A stretch of 64,000 bases of DNA. It comes from JAWKOK01 sp963848115. Lineage in GTDB: Bacteria > Chloroflexota > Anaerolineae > Caldilineales > Caldilineaceae. The DNA is taken from the NCBI GenBank assembly GCA_963848115.1, contig CAWKCP010000007.1, positions 868,001-932,000 of the forward strand, written 5' to 3'. Shown here in pieces: positions 36,418 to 47,277 of the stretch. The translations under genes were made by a program, and so were the position numbers. The notes beneath the pieces are model-generated. The model saw only the letters and a program-made list of their open reading frames with translations, ran no database searches and was not told the origin of the DNA. Position 1 is the stretch's first letter; each line of letters begins with the position of its first letter.

Positions 36418-37617
36418 ATGTCCAAACGCTGGATCGTCTTCGTCCTCTTCTCAGCAGCCTACTTCATGTCCTACTTCTACCGTTCGGCCAACGCGGTCAT
36501 TGCACCCGATCTATCGGCCGAGCTCTCGCTCAGCGCCGCGCAGCTTGGTTTCATGACCAGTCTCTTTTTCGCTGCGTTTGCAGCCGTGCAGATCCCCTTG
36601 GGCATCGGCCTGGATCGCTGGGGGCCGCGCTGGGTAACGCCGGGGCTGATGCTCTTTGGCGTAGCCGGCAGCCTGATCTTCGCGACGTCATCGACCCTGC
36701 CTGGTCTGGCGCTGGGCCGTGCGCTGATCGGCGTGGGCATGGCAGGCATCTTGATGGGGTCGTTGAAGATGTTCAGCCAGTGGTTCCCGGTCAATCGCTT
36801 TGCCACCGCTTCGGGACTATTGATCGGCATCGGCTCGCTGGGCGCGCTGCTGGCGGCCACGCCACTGGCCTGGCTCAACAATGCCCTGGGCTGGCGCGCT
36901 GTCTTTGTCGGCGGAGCCGCCGCCACGGCAGCGATTGCCGGCGCAATCATGCTCTGGACGGACAACACGCCGCCGGGCGTGGATTGGCCGCGTGGCGGCA
37001 CCTCGCTACGCGGGACGGGCGAAGTCTTCTCCGACACGCGCTTCTGGCGCATCGCGCCGCTGACCTTTTTTTTGGCTGGGACGCTGCTGGGCTTTCAGGG
37101 GCTCTGGTCGGGGCCGTATCTGTTCGACGTCTACCGGCTCAACGACATCCAGGCAGGCAACGTGCTGCTCTGGCTGGGCGTGGGCGCGACCGCCGGCTAC
37201 ACGATCTCCGGCTGGCTCTGTGATCGCTACGGCATGTCGCGCATGATCAGCCTGGCCGCTGGACTCTTCATCTGCATCCAGATCGGTCTTGCCCTGCAAC
37301 CGCCCGTGATTTTCGTACCGATCCTCTACTTCCTCTTCGGCCTGACCGGTGGCTTCAACACCATGCTCTTGGCCCAGACGCGCATGGTCTTCCCACTCTC
37401 CATGACCGGCAAGGCCGTCACGACCGTCAACGTCTTCGCCATCGGTGGCACCTTTGTGCTTCAGTGGTGGATGGGAATGGTCATCGGCTTCTTCCCAGCC
37501 GATGCCGCCGGGCACTATCCGCCGATGGCCTACTCGGTGACGCTAGCGCTGACCGCGGGAGGCGCGTTGGTTGCGTTGATCTGGTATCGACCGCTGAGCA
37601 AGACCGCGTCACCATGA
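36418..37617 (+). CDS. MFS transporter
   Basis: 399 residues from ATG 36418 (GAGGTGG upstream); an ATG 8 codons earlier is open but poorly placed. Twelve TM helices in two halves, with the MFS loop 2-3 signature GIGLDRWGPRW and a charged loop between halves (WTDNTPPGVDWPRGG). Divergent from the GntR gene, so probably part of the same carbohydrate/carboxylate uptake programme. Substrate not inferable. Confidence 0.87.
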   Translation: MSKRWIVFVLFSAAYFMSYFYRSANAVIAPDLSAELSLSAAQLGFMTSLFFAAFAAVQIPLGIGLDRWGPRWVTPGLMLFGVAGSLIFATSSTLPGLALGRALIGVGMAGILMGSLKMFSQWFPVNRFATASGLLIGIGSLGALLAATPLAWLNNALGWRAVFVGGAAATAAIAGAIMLWTDNTPPGVDWPRGGTSLRGTGEVFSDTRFWRIAPLTFFLAGTLLGFQGLWSGPYLFDVYRLNDIQAGNVLLWLGVGATAGYTISGWLCDRYGMSRMISLAAGLFICIQIGLALQPPVIFVPILYFLFGLTGGFNTMLLAQTRMVFPLSMTGKAVTTVNVFAIGGTFVLQWWMGMVIGFFPADAAGHYPPMAYSVTLALTAGGALVALIWYRPLSKTASP

Positions 37618-37986
37618 TGTAGTTCGGGATTCGGATAGCGCGGACTTGACCGATTCCTGTGGGTAGACATACGCATAAAACAGGGGCACTCCTGCTTGGC
37701 TACTCGAGTCAGAGACCGAAAAACAGATCCTCGACGATCAACCCTACGGCTGCCAGAAACCGGCTGAAGCTACTCAAGACACCTCGGATCCGCTTCTTGT
37801 TGTGCATGCTCAAATCACTGCCATTCCTGGCGTTGATCAATGAGCCCAAGAATCACTGGCTATCCTCACTCGATAAGTCAGCTAGCCCTATTGAGTGAGG
37901 AAGGTCAGAGTAGGGCATCTGTCAGGAGAAGATACGACTGAAAACTTTGGGTGAACATCCCAAAAGTGATGCCAGGCCTCCAGTGG
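37618..37986. other. Intergenic region with no recognisable feature
   Basis: 369 bases between the MFS gene and the 3' end of the giant regulator. Short open frames on both strands show no protein-like composition. CTCACTCGATAAG and its partial complement TATTGAGTGAG near 37866-37900 form a weak hairpin that could end the MFS transcript. Confidence 0.35.
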
Positions 37987-40900
37987 TCATGCGGATGGAT
38001 TATCTGGACCATATGGGGTTCGCATCGATAATTTTTCGAATCGTATCGCTGAACCTTGCCTGAATGCACCTGGATACACTGTGCGATCGATGTTACCAAT
38101 GGCATAGATGCCGATCCACGAGGGAGTTTGAACGGGAAAGAACATCTGCCCGACTTCTTGCCATTCGATGCCATTGGGGCTACAGCACGAATTGATCTGG
38201 TGCCCGTTTCTCTCCAGTCTGAGCCAAAGATGACGTCCAGGTAGACGACCACGTCCTACGATCAGTGACTGGCCATCCATACACGCGCTCACCAGCAAGT
38301 CTGTGGAACCATTCATACCGTGCTCAAGGCAGAGATAGTTGTGTTCGTCCACCCAGAACAGCAGGCCGCCAAGGGCTGGGGTCTCCGTATCGACACGTAC
38401 GACCCTTGACTGCAGTGCGACGTCTTCGCCGCACGGCCAGAGAACACGAGGGGCACTGCGATTCATCCACCAGAGGTCCCTACCGTTGGCAGCGTGGATG
38501 TCCAGGCCATCGCACACATTATAACTGCAATCGCCCTGAGGATCTTGCCATATCGCATCGACCGGCAGGGTATCATCAAGTGGAATTGCAACCACGCGAT
38601 CATCAAATCGGCTAGATTCCAGATTTCGTTTCGTCAAGTACCATTGCCGAAACGATGCTCCATTCACTTCGGGATTCTCCGCACGGTAGGCCCGGCTGAA
38701 CCGTTGAAAGTCAGTGTGGTCATCCGAGGTTTCCTCAAGACCGGCCAGCGCTGCCACGAGCAGTGGACGCACCGGGCGAAAAGGCCAACCCAATGTATTG
38801 AGGGGAGCAGTCAGCAACTGCATGGGCTCGCAACGCGTCAGGGCCCTGCGAAACTGGCGATACGCTTGCTCGATATCCCCCGAAGCGAGAACGGCGCGCG
38901 CTAGCATGATTCTGGCGCAGGCGTCTCTTAGGGGCAGATCGAGCCTGTCAACAAGCTCGACGCTACGCATCGACTCACCAATTGCGATGTCGGTGGACCC
39001 CTTACTCAGGAACACTGCAGCTTTTCCTGAATGAGGGATTGTCATGCCTAGCGCAGATCGCTCAGGTCGATCGATTGGATCGAGTGTCGCCAGTTCCTGC
39101 TGGGCAGCATCGATCTGACCATCAGATAGTAGGACATACGCCAGCACAAAGACACTTACGCGCTTCTGGTTCTCATCGCCGGCACGTGCGTATGTCTCGA
39201 TTGCCTGACGTACGTGATCGATCGCACACTCGTACCTACCCATATCGGCATGCAGGCAACCGCGATTATAGGAGACACCGGCCGTGAGTCGTAGGTCGGA
39301 GTGCTTCTTGGCCACGATGTCCGTTTCTTCCGCCCATCGGAACGCTTCTGATGCATCTCCTCGATCGTGGTGCATTTCACCAATCTGTACGTAGGCAGCC
39401 ATAAGCTCTTCAACATACGGTAGATCGCGAACGAACCGAGCTGTCATTTCTGTGTATGTCCAGAATCGGCTGTAGTTGCCTCGTATCTTCGCCGCCATTG
39501 CCACGGTCTGGTACATCAAGGCAGCCTCTATAGACTGCGTGTCATTGGCCAATAATTCGACTCCCTGTGTGCCGATGTCGATGACCTCCTCAAGCTTTCC
39601 TTGCCAGAGGAGGACGTCACCGAGCCAACACAAGAGCCTGATGGATTCGCTCAGCGGGGTATCGATCTCCTGCTGCATGGCCAGAGCGCGCCGAAAATGA
39701 CGCGCCGCGCGCTGATCCTTGCCAACTACATGGTAGACCTGACCAAGCCCGATCTGCACCTGAATCCTTGCCACCCTTGTCCAAGTTGCCTCACCGACCA
39801 AATCAGAATTGTGCGACATGGCTTCATCAAGCCGTTCCTGCGCTCTCAAATAGTACCGGACAGCTTCGTCGTTGAGGTATGCTGATCGTGCTAAGTAGCC
39901 GGCCATCAAGAGGTAGTGAACAGCGCGTTCATCATTTGCGCTCAGAGCATAGTGGAAGGCAAGCTGTTCGCAGTGTTCATCGGTATCGATTTCGTTCAGG
40001 GCTTCAATGGCTTTGGCCACCTCGCCGTGCAATTCTGTCCGTCTCCAGATCGGAATCGACGCGTAGATAGCCTCTTGCACCAATACGTGCCTAAACGCAT
40101 ATTCTACGTCAGGCAGAGCACGTTCCTGTACGATCAACGAGTAGGACTCGAGTAGCGCCAACCCGCGTTCCAGATTGAAGTATTCGGGAATCACGCGCGC
40201 CAAAACTCGTTTTGAGAAGATGCGACCAATCACTGAAGCCCGGCGCACCAATCGCCTGAGCTTCGGCTCGAGTTGATCAACGCGTCCCTGGGTGATGTCT
40301 TGTAAACGTCTGGGCAGATGCGTTGTCTGCAAGCCAGCTTGAGCATGCCAACCACTCTTATCTCGAATCAGGGCGCCTGCTTCAACGAGTGAGCGCAAAA
40401 TCTCTTCAAGAAACAGCGGATTTCCCTGTGCCCGATCGACAATCCGTTGTTTCGTCGGCACATCAAGGCCATGAATATCGTACGCGTTGATAAGTTGATG
40501 GCTTTGTCCCGGAGTTAGTTCCTGGAGCCGTAATTCTTGATAGCGATCTGGACACTTGTGCGCCGCGATTGCTCCCAGTTGCGAACATCTCTGTTGTCGA
40601 TCGTTGCGATAGGTACAGAGCATCAGCAATGCATTCCGATGTACCAACTCCATCAGATGGATGATCAGGTCCAGAGAGAGTCCATCTGACCAGTGGAGAT
40701 CTTCGAACACCACAACCACTGGAGTCCATCGGGATAGCGTCTCGAACAGCAGGCACAGCACAGCAAACACTCGATGGTGAATCTGTTCTGGAGCCGCGGC
40801 CCGCAAAGCTTCATCCCAACGGTTGGCAAAGTGCAGGGAGAGAAGATGGCCTAGCAACGGAGCGATCTCATCGACCTGGTCATCGCTTAAGCCCCCAGAT

Positions 40901-42655
40901 TGCGATAGTCTGTGCAGAAACGCGACCAAACGTTTCAGCGCGCTCATTGGCGCTGTCATCGTCTTGCCAGCCGACCAACGTATGCAGCATATCGACAATT
41001 GGCTGGTAACTGCTGCTCTTGCTCAACTCCAGACAGCGACCTTCGAGCCAGAGAATTCCGTGCTGAACCTCTGCTGTGAGCGAGATCGGATTTCGCGGAT
41101 CGCTGGTTGGCACCGAGTCGAATACCTTCTGTCTCACTTCGGTGATCAACCTGGACTTTCCTACGCCCGCATCACCCGACACGAAGATGATCTGACCCTC
41201 CCCATGGAGCAGCTGCGCCAGTGCGCTCTGGATAGCGGCGAGTTCACGATCGCGACCGATCATGGCGGCGTTCAATCCACTTAGACCCGATGTCGGCACG
41301 ATTGGGTCTCGCCTCCCAACGACTAAGTGGGCAGTCGCCACTCTTTGTCGAAATTTGAACATCGTAGGGGTCGGCGCAAAGGTGAGGGCATGGCGTGTCT
41401 GGCGGTAGGTGCTGTCAGTCGCCATGGTTTGTCCAGCGGCGGCCTCCAATTGTAGTCGAGTGGCAAGGTCAATTACACTGCCGCTAATCTCGATAGGCCC
41501 CAGGCTTGGCGAAGACTGACCAGTGCGATACACCAGATCTGTCCCAATGCCTGCCCCCATAGCCAGATTTCGTCGTCCGGCCATAGTATGAAGTTCCAGA
41601 GCAGCAAAGATGGCCCGCAACGGATCATCTTCGTGAGACCATTCCACCCCAAAGGTTGCCATTAAGAACCCGGTAGCTGTTTGCTCAAGATGTCCACCAT
41701 AGCCTGCTACTATTGCCTGTGCCTCTTTAACGACTTCATGCAAGCGATCCGGACCGGATCTGACCCAGGGATCCATCATTCCTTACAAGGCCCATGATCA
41801 ACACGGTGACCGTTCGCAGTTCATCCGTGAGATCACGGTGGTCGAGTTCCATCACGGCATTCGGCGCAGCCGTGCCTTTGACTGGTTCCCTATTCGTACT
41901 GCCTGATTGTCGCCTCGATTTGACCCAGTCATATAGTCTCTGCGTTTCCGCCGACGGTTCTACATCCAGTTCCGCCGACAGCATTTGAGCGCAGATCCGA
42001 TATTGCCGTAACGCTGCGGATCGTTGCCCGCTGTTTGCATAGAGCCGGATTAGGGCTTGATGCGCCGTCTCATCTGAAGAATCGAGCGCTACCCAACGTT
42101 GGGCGTACTTGATTGCATCTGTGAAGTTGTGCTCGATGACAAGCAGGTCAACGAGTTGCATCAGCGTGGCGGCAAATTCATGTCGAAGCTCCTCCCTCAA
42201 GAAGAACTGCCAGTCATCAAAGGATGGGCAGTTCTTGAAAACGAAGCCTTGCATGAAGTCGTCTCGGTACAGTTCGGCGGCGCGAATCAACATCTCGACT
42301 CGAGTGGGAGAGTCAACGTCCGACTGACTGAGGATGCTAAGTATATCCCGAAAGGTGACCATATCGACCCACAGATCGGCATCTCGGTCCAGGTCGATGA
42401 CGCTTCCAGTGACTTGTAGCCATTGGCTGGCGAGTGCAGAGCGGAGCACCGACAACGCCCGTCGGAAATTCGCGCGCGACGCTGGGCCGGATAAGTAGGC
42501 CAGAACATATCCACGAGTCTGCTACGGTCAATGGGACGATCAGATAGCGCCAAGTATATCAACAAGGCTGTCGCTTTTCGCGTGTCGACATCCAGAGCGC
42601 TTTCGTCGATCTCCACTCGAGGTGATCCGAGCACGTAGATTCTGAGGTTCGACAT
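37987..42655 (-). pseudogene. Giant BTAD / cyclase-like / AAA / TPR / lectin-like regulator (three frame changes)
   Basis: About 1,555 residues when joined; frames change near 42475, 41780 and 40915. Start at ATG 42655 (GGAGGG upstream). Order: winged helix (MSNLRIYVLGSPRVEID), BTAD (LYRDDFMQGF, YDWVKSRRQ), a class III cyclase-like domain beginning LRTVTVLIMGLV in which both catalytic Asp positions are lost, AAA ATPase with GDAGVGKSRLI and FEDLHWSD, a long TPR region, and a C-terminal beta-sandwich of about 200 residues (VLWPCGEDVALQSRVV, GLLFWVDEHNYLCLEHG, IEWQEVGQMFFPV) resembling concanavalin-like DUF1349 domains. Such a sugar-binding-type end on a cytosolic activator is unusual. Divergent from the 42889 gene. 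Confidence 0.78.
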
Positions 42656-42888
42656 CGACCCATCCCTCCTCATTGAATTATAAACCATTTTGCCGATCCT
42701 GCAGCGAGTTTTTTCGGAACGGGGTTCGGAACGGCCAACATATCGATTTCATAGCGCAAAGGGACTAGGCTTTTACCAGAAACGTTACGTCTCGCGTAAG
42801 GGGCATGAACACGGCGGGAACAGCCCTCCCTCTAGACCCAGGGACAGCAACCAGGGTCGACCGTCACAGCCTCATAGGAGCATAGAAG

Positions 42889-44163
42889 ATGAACGGCACT
42901 GGTGCAAAGATGGGGTGGTATGCTTCAGAAGAACGCGAATGGATCGTCGAAGACCCAAGTCTGGATGAAAGCTGCAATTCTTTCCACAGCCATAGATACA
43001 CTATCTGGCGTAGAGCACTCGTCGCACTCTGTCTGCTATCGGTCCTATCAGGGGTTGTACATGCACTCTGGAGCAGGGCCGAACGCAATCTGAACCAGGC
43101 GAAAGAGAGTGTAGCCCAAGCCTACGCCCTCGAAGAGACGATGCCGGTCTACACCGATTTCAAATTGCTGGATCCACTCACTTCGCGTTCATGGCAGAGG
43201 TCCATACAGGGTCAAATCGGGGCCAAACGCATCCAAGACCACCGTCGTGAGGTGTCCAGGGAAGCGATCGAGGCGACTGAGATCGACGGAGACATGGCAT
43301 TGGTACATTTGGTGATAGCCGAAGGCCCAGTGTGGTTGGGATCATCATATAGGGAGATTCGATTTTACCGGGCGACCCAAGATGGCTGGCTGCGTTCTGC
43401 ACCAGACAGACGCTTCTGGGGTGAGGAACGATCGATTGAGACACAGTTTTTCAATCTTGAATACCACGAACGTGATTCGGAAGCTGTGCTATCCGCCGCC
43501 GCCGCGATCGACACGGTCTATCGTCAGTTACGGCAGCAGGTCGGCCTCGATCCGCCAATTGTGGAGGAGCGCTTCACGATCAGGATATCACCCAACATCG
43601 CTTCCGGAATGGACTGGACATCATTCCAGTTTCACGCCAACGAACTGAGAGTGCCGTCACCTGTGGTGGTACCACGCTCACGCGCAATATCCGATGTTCA
43701 GGTGCTTCGTCAACTGATTGACAGCATATTGTTCAGACATGTGATGTCCGAGCGTCTCAACCAATTGACAATTGCCTGCCATTGGCAACCACTTGCGGAC
43801 GGTCTGCAGCTACATGCACTCCAGAGGATGTCGACACTGCCATCTCGTAGCCAATATGAACTAGAGCAGGTATTTCAGGAACGTGTTGCAGTGGAACCTC
43901 CCCTTGGTTTGGCGGATCTGCAGGCGACAGACTGTTGGTGGTACAGACGGCAGCTGGAGCAAGGGCCGTCGTCCGAAGCGTGGCTGCTGATCGCTGCCAA
44001 TTCAGCGCTGGCCAACCATATTCAAGCCAGCTATGGCAATGAGAAAGTCTCTGAGCTGATTGCCGCCCTGGAAAGATTCGATACATGGGAAGAACTCATA
44101 CCTGCTCTGTTCAACGTTGAAGCAGCGGGATTTGAACAATCATGGCAGAAGAGCCTGCAGTAA
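42889..44163 (+). CDS. Membrane protein with peptidase MA-like domain lacking the zinc motif
   Basis: 424 residues. Cytosolic N-terminus of about 40 residues, one TM helix (about 42-61, ALVALCLLSVLSGVVHALW), then a large exported part. The segment IETQFFNLEYHERDSEAVLSAAAAIDTVYRQLRQQVGL...RFTIRISP resembles the start of gluzincin peptidase-MA-like domains, but no HExxH is found where it should follow (LIDSILFRHVMSE), so it is probably not an active peptidase. Starts 233 bases from the divergent giant regulator, which may control it. Confidence 0.6.
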   Translation: MNGTGAKMGWYASEEREWIVEDPSLDESCNSFHSHRYTIWRRALVALCLLSVLSGVVHALWSRAERNLNQAKESVAQAYALEETMPVYTDFKLLDPLTSRSWQRSIQGQIGAKRIQDHRREVSREAIEATEIDGDMALVHLVIAEGPVWLGSSYREIRFYRATQDGWLRSAPDRRFWGEERSIETQFFNLEYHERDSEAVLSAAAAIDTVYRQLRQQVGLDPPIVEERFTIRISPNIASGMDWTSFQFHANELRVPSPVVVPRSRAISDVQVLRQLIDSILFRHVMSERLNQLTIACHWQPLADGLQLHALQRMSTLPSRSQYELEQVFQERVAVEPPLGLADLQATDCWWYRRQLEQGPSSEAWLLIAANSALANHIQASYGNEKVSELIAALERFDTWEELIPALFNVEAAGFEQSWQKSLQ

Positions 44164-44330
44164 ATTAATTCTCCCAATGAACCAAGATTGTGTGCGCCCG
44201 CAATCCGGCAGTAATGGACTGATGCCCGAAAGTCAATACAAGGAAATCATAGATTTGCGACTTCCCCCATTGAAGTACAGACCATACGCATCATCTGGGT
44301 ACCAGGTTCCAGCCAGAATCCCGGTTGAGC

Positions 44331-46052
44331 TCATTCTCCAGATGAATTGATCACTGTGGGCAGATAAACCCTCTGGTCAGAATCAGGAACTTCGACCATC
44401 AGGTTAAACAGGGCAAGGTGATCAACCGTGCTGGTCACGGAATGATCGGTGCGGGCGATCTGAGTGATTCCCTCATCAACATATTCGGTCCCATTCCACC
44501 CGTACAGTTTGAGGGTGTCTGTCAGCAGACTGCCATCGTTGAGATAGTCGACTGTGATTGTCATCGGTGACACAAGATCTATCAGGGGATCACCCTGTCC
44601 ATCGGTGGCCGACAGATCGAACCAGATGCCGGCACTTTGCAAGGCGCTGGCCTGGACGGAATCGGCTGCGGTCGGCAGTGAAGGCTTGTAGCGCAATTCC
44701 ATGATCACCTCATCCCATGTCGGCGGGACGTAGCCCGTCACCAATTCCAGCGGGTCGTTGGAGGTGATTGTGCCGCCTCCGGCCGGCATACTGACGACCA
44801 CCGGCTCCGGTGGGGTCGGGCTGCCGGTGGATGGGCCGCGGCGCGAAAACATGATGTCGTAGAATGCTCTGTAGTCTTCCTGGTCATACCAGACCGCGTA
44901 GAGGTTGCCGCCGTCGTCCACCCCCAGGCTGGAGTGCTTGCCGTGATGCTTGGCTTCGGTCAGAAGTACGTCGGCCGACCAACTCCGGCCGAAATCGTTG
45001 GATTCGCTAAAGTAGAGACGCCGAATGCTTGATCCGGATACTTTCTGGGTCCAGGTCGCATAGTAGCGCCCGTCCTTGTACGCCGCCAGCGCCGCCGGCC
45101 CCACGATGTCTTCGGCGCTCTCGGAATTGATGGTACTCGTTTTCCATCCTTCTGCACCAGGCCGGGAATTCTTGGCCGTGAGGCGGGTAGAGCCTGAGTG
45201 ATAGGCATAAACAGAGAGGTTGTTGGAATCGACCGCGAGAGATGGTTCTGACTCGCCAACTGCTTCTGCTGTGGTGAGACGACCGACTGACCAGTCCTTC
45301 CCGTTGTTTCGAGACGAGGAACTCAGAATATCGCTGTTGACTGGAACGTTGTGCAGAGCCGCCCGCAGCGAGGAGCCTGCCCGGGCCAAATCCATGCCCC
45401 TGATGTCCACAAATTCGGCATCGTATGGCCCCAAGAGCACGTATGAGCCGTTGAGCCAGGATTTTCCCCCATCGGTGGACGCGATGTGGCGCGCAGTGAC
45501 CCCTGTGTAAGTGTGAGTAGTCGATACCAGCCACATGGCATTCAAGTGTCCTTCCATGCCCGGTCGGGCGTCGGCTAGCAGCCTGAGGTTTGCCGGGTTG
45601 GTGGCGCTGGCCACCGTCTTGGCGCCAGACCAGCTGTTGCCGTCATCGGTGGATGTTACCAGATAGACCCCCGACCCATCGGCATAGGCCACGTAGATTT
45701 TGCCGGCCGCATCGATTGCGACCTGGGGGTACAGCCCGCCCGAATCATTGGCGTTCACCTGTACATTGGCGCTCCAACTGCTGCCCCGGTCGGCCGAGTA
45801 TGAAAAAAAGACATCCGATCGAGAATTGCGATGGTCAACCCAAACCACGTACAGTTGGCCGCTGTCCGAGACGACCATGTGCGGGTCCTCGCGTTCGACG
45901 CCCACCCCTCGTTCATCGTTTATCGCAATTGGCGTGCTCCACTCAGGTTCACCGGTACCTACAGCCGTTATGGGAGTCAGAGAGGACAGGATGAGAGTCA
46001 TGATGAACACCAGGCTAAATAGCCGAGCCGGAATAGAAGATCGGTAAGTCAC
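44331..46052 (-). CDS. Secreted BNR/Asp-box beta-propeller protein (sialidase-like fold)
   Basis: 573 residues. Signal peptide (LFSLVFIMTLILSSLTPITAVG). Repeated Asp-boxes: SADRGSSWS, STDDGNSWS, STDGGKSW, SRNNGKDWS, SNDFGRSWS, giving a six-bladed propeller over about residues 35-400. The Arg triad and Asp/Glu/Tyr of true sialidases are not evident, so binding rather than hydrolysis is possible. The C-terminal part (430-573) is a separate beta domain. The protein ends RVYLPTVINSSGE, like the YLP tails common on exported Chloroflexota proteins. Confidence 0.8.
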   Translation of the reverse strand: MTYRSSIPARLFSLVFIMTLILSSLTPITAVGTGEPEWSTPIAINDERGVGVEREDPHMVVSDSGQLYVVWVDHRNSRSDVFFSYSADRGSSWSANVQVNANDSGGLYPQVAIDAAGKIYVAYADGSGVYLVTSTDDGNSWSGAKTVASATNPANLRLLADARPGMEGHLNAMWLVSTTHTYTGVTARHIASTDGGKSWLNGSYVLLGPYDAEFVDIRGMDLARAGSSLRAALHNVPVNSDILSSSSRNNGKDWSVGRLTTAEAVGESEPSLAVDSNNLSVYAYHSGSTRLTAKNSRPGAEGWKTSTINSESAEDIVGPAALAAYKDGRYYATWTQKVSGSSIRRLYFSESNDFGRSWSADVLLTEAKHHGKHSSLGVDDGGNLYAVWYDQEDYRAFYDIMFSRRGPSTGSPTPPEPVVVSMPAGGGTITSNDPLELVTGYVPPTWDEVIMELRYKPSLPTAADSVQASALQSAGIWFDLSATDGQGDPLIDLVSPMTITVDYLNDGSLLTDTLKLYGWNGTEYVDEGITQIARTDHSVTSTVDHLALFNLMVEVPDSDQRVYLPTVINSSGE

Positions 46053-46320
46053 GATGTCGCCTCCATCGTTGTATGAATTGGGTTATTGTCGTACCAGCTT
46101 ATTCCACCACGCAGGTGGCTACAAAATGGCTACATTGGTGTCCAGGCGAGATCTCCATGTGCTGCAGATTCACACGGGTGCAAAAAGCGATAGAACGCAG
46201 ATGTTGCGGATTGGGCGGATGAACGCCGATAATCAAGTGAAAACGAAATCCTGGGCGAGTGTACCTGCCTGAAAAACCCACGAATCAATCATCATGAATC
46301 AAACATAAGGAAGACTTCCT
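46053..46320. other. Intergenic region between divergent propeller and dehydrogenase genes
   Basis: 268 bases. It holds the promoters of both genes; no clear -35/-10 pair seen. GCGGATTGGGCGGATGAACGCCGATA near 46208-46233 is a CGGAT-type intergenic word like those at 21509 and 22215. AAGGAAG precedes ATG 46321. Confidence 0.35.
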
Positions 46321-47202
46321 ATGACTTCTCTCCCGACAATCGGCTTCATCGGTCTCGGCGAGATGGGCGGGCCGATGGCACGCAACCTGATGTTGGCCGG
46401 CTATGCCGTCATCGGCTTCGACCTGGACACCGAACGACTTGCAGCCCTAGTCGATACCGGAATCGAAACAGGACGCTCAATCGCAGACGTGGTCAGATGC
46501 TGTGATGTAATCGCCACTAGCCTGCCCAGTTCGAGCATCCTCGTCAGCGTCGCCGAAAACCAGATCCTACCTGCAGCACGACATGGCCAAATCATGATCG
46601 ACTTCGGCACGGTCTCGCCACCCGAGACGCGACGATTGGCCGCTCGCTTTGCCGAAGAGGGCATCGATCTGTTGGACGTGCCGGTCAGCGGCGGCGGGGG
46701 CGGCGCGCAGAAGGCGCAATTATTGATGTTCGTTGGCGGCAAGCAAGAAATTGTCGAGCGCTGCCGCCCAATTCTTGAGACAGTAGGTGGATCTGATCGT
46801 CTGACCTATTGCGGACCGGCCGGGGCGGGCCAGGCCGTTAAGGGCGTCAATCAGTTGATGATGGGACTGGGCAATGCGGCTTATCTGGAAGCCATCTCCG
46901 CCGGCGTCAACGAAGGCGTGGACATCAATGTGATTGAGCAGGCGATCGGCAGCCAGGGCCGCTGGCACGCCGATCTGAGCGCGACGGCCCGCCAGATTGC
47001 CGCCGGCGATGGACTCAAGGTCGGCGTCAAGTTTCGCGAGCTGCCCTACTTCTTGCACGCTGCCCAACGCGCGGGATATGATCTGCCCATGACAAAGGCC
47101 GTTCGCACCTACATCGAGAATGGCGACCGGGTCACCATCGACGACCATCGAGAAGCGCCATCGTACTGGCATGAACTGACCCACAGAGAGACCCAGGAAT
47201 AG
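46321..47202 (+). CDS. NAD(P)-dependent 3-hydroxyisobutyrate/2-hydroxy-3-oxopropionate dehydrogenase family
   Basis: 293 residues. Rossmann motif GFIGLGEMGGPMA (8-20), substrate motif DVPVSGGGGGA (119-129) and catalytic Lys174 in AVKGVNQ. Typical beta-hydroxyacid dehydrogenase length. Catalyses NAD(P)-linked oxidation/reduction of a 3-hydroxy acid such as tartronate semialdehyde or glycerate derivatives. The next gene is a sugar isomerase/epimerase, so the pair likely handles a sugar-derived acid. Confidence 0.9.
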   Translation: MTSLPTIGFIGLGEMGGPMARNLMLAGYAVIGFDLDTERLAALVDTGIETGRSIADVVRCCDVIATSLPSSSILVSVAENQILPAARHGQIMIDFGTVSPPETRRLAARFAEEGIDLLDVPVSGGGGGAQKAQLLMFVGGKQEIVERCRPILETVGGSDRLTYCGPAGAGQAVKGVNQLMMGLGNAAYLEAISAGVNEGVDINVIEQAIGSQGRWHADLSATARQIAAGDGLKVGVKFRELPYFLHAAQRAGYDLPMTKAVRTYIENGDRVTIDDHREAPSYWHELTHRETQE

Positions 47203-47277
47203 GATGCAGAGAACCCACAACTCTTTTGAGCAAGGTTTTCTGGTTCGCAAGCATTTCGTTTTGGAGAACTCACATCT

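Noticed and set aside
37905..38252. 115-residue minus-strand ORF at the end of the giant regulator
   Set aside because: It overlaps the lectin-like C-terminus in another frame and lacks its motifs.
42768..42805. ACGTTACGTCTCGCGTAAGG as a fourth copy of the GTAACG promoter element
   Set aside because: Only one exact hexamer (inverse strand), wrong spacing and no GCGAC/-10 arrangement.
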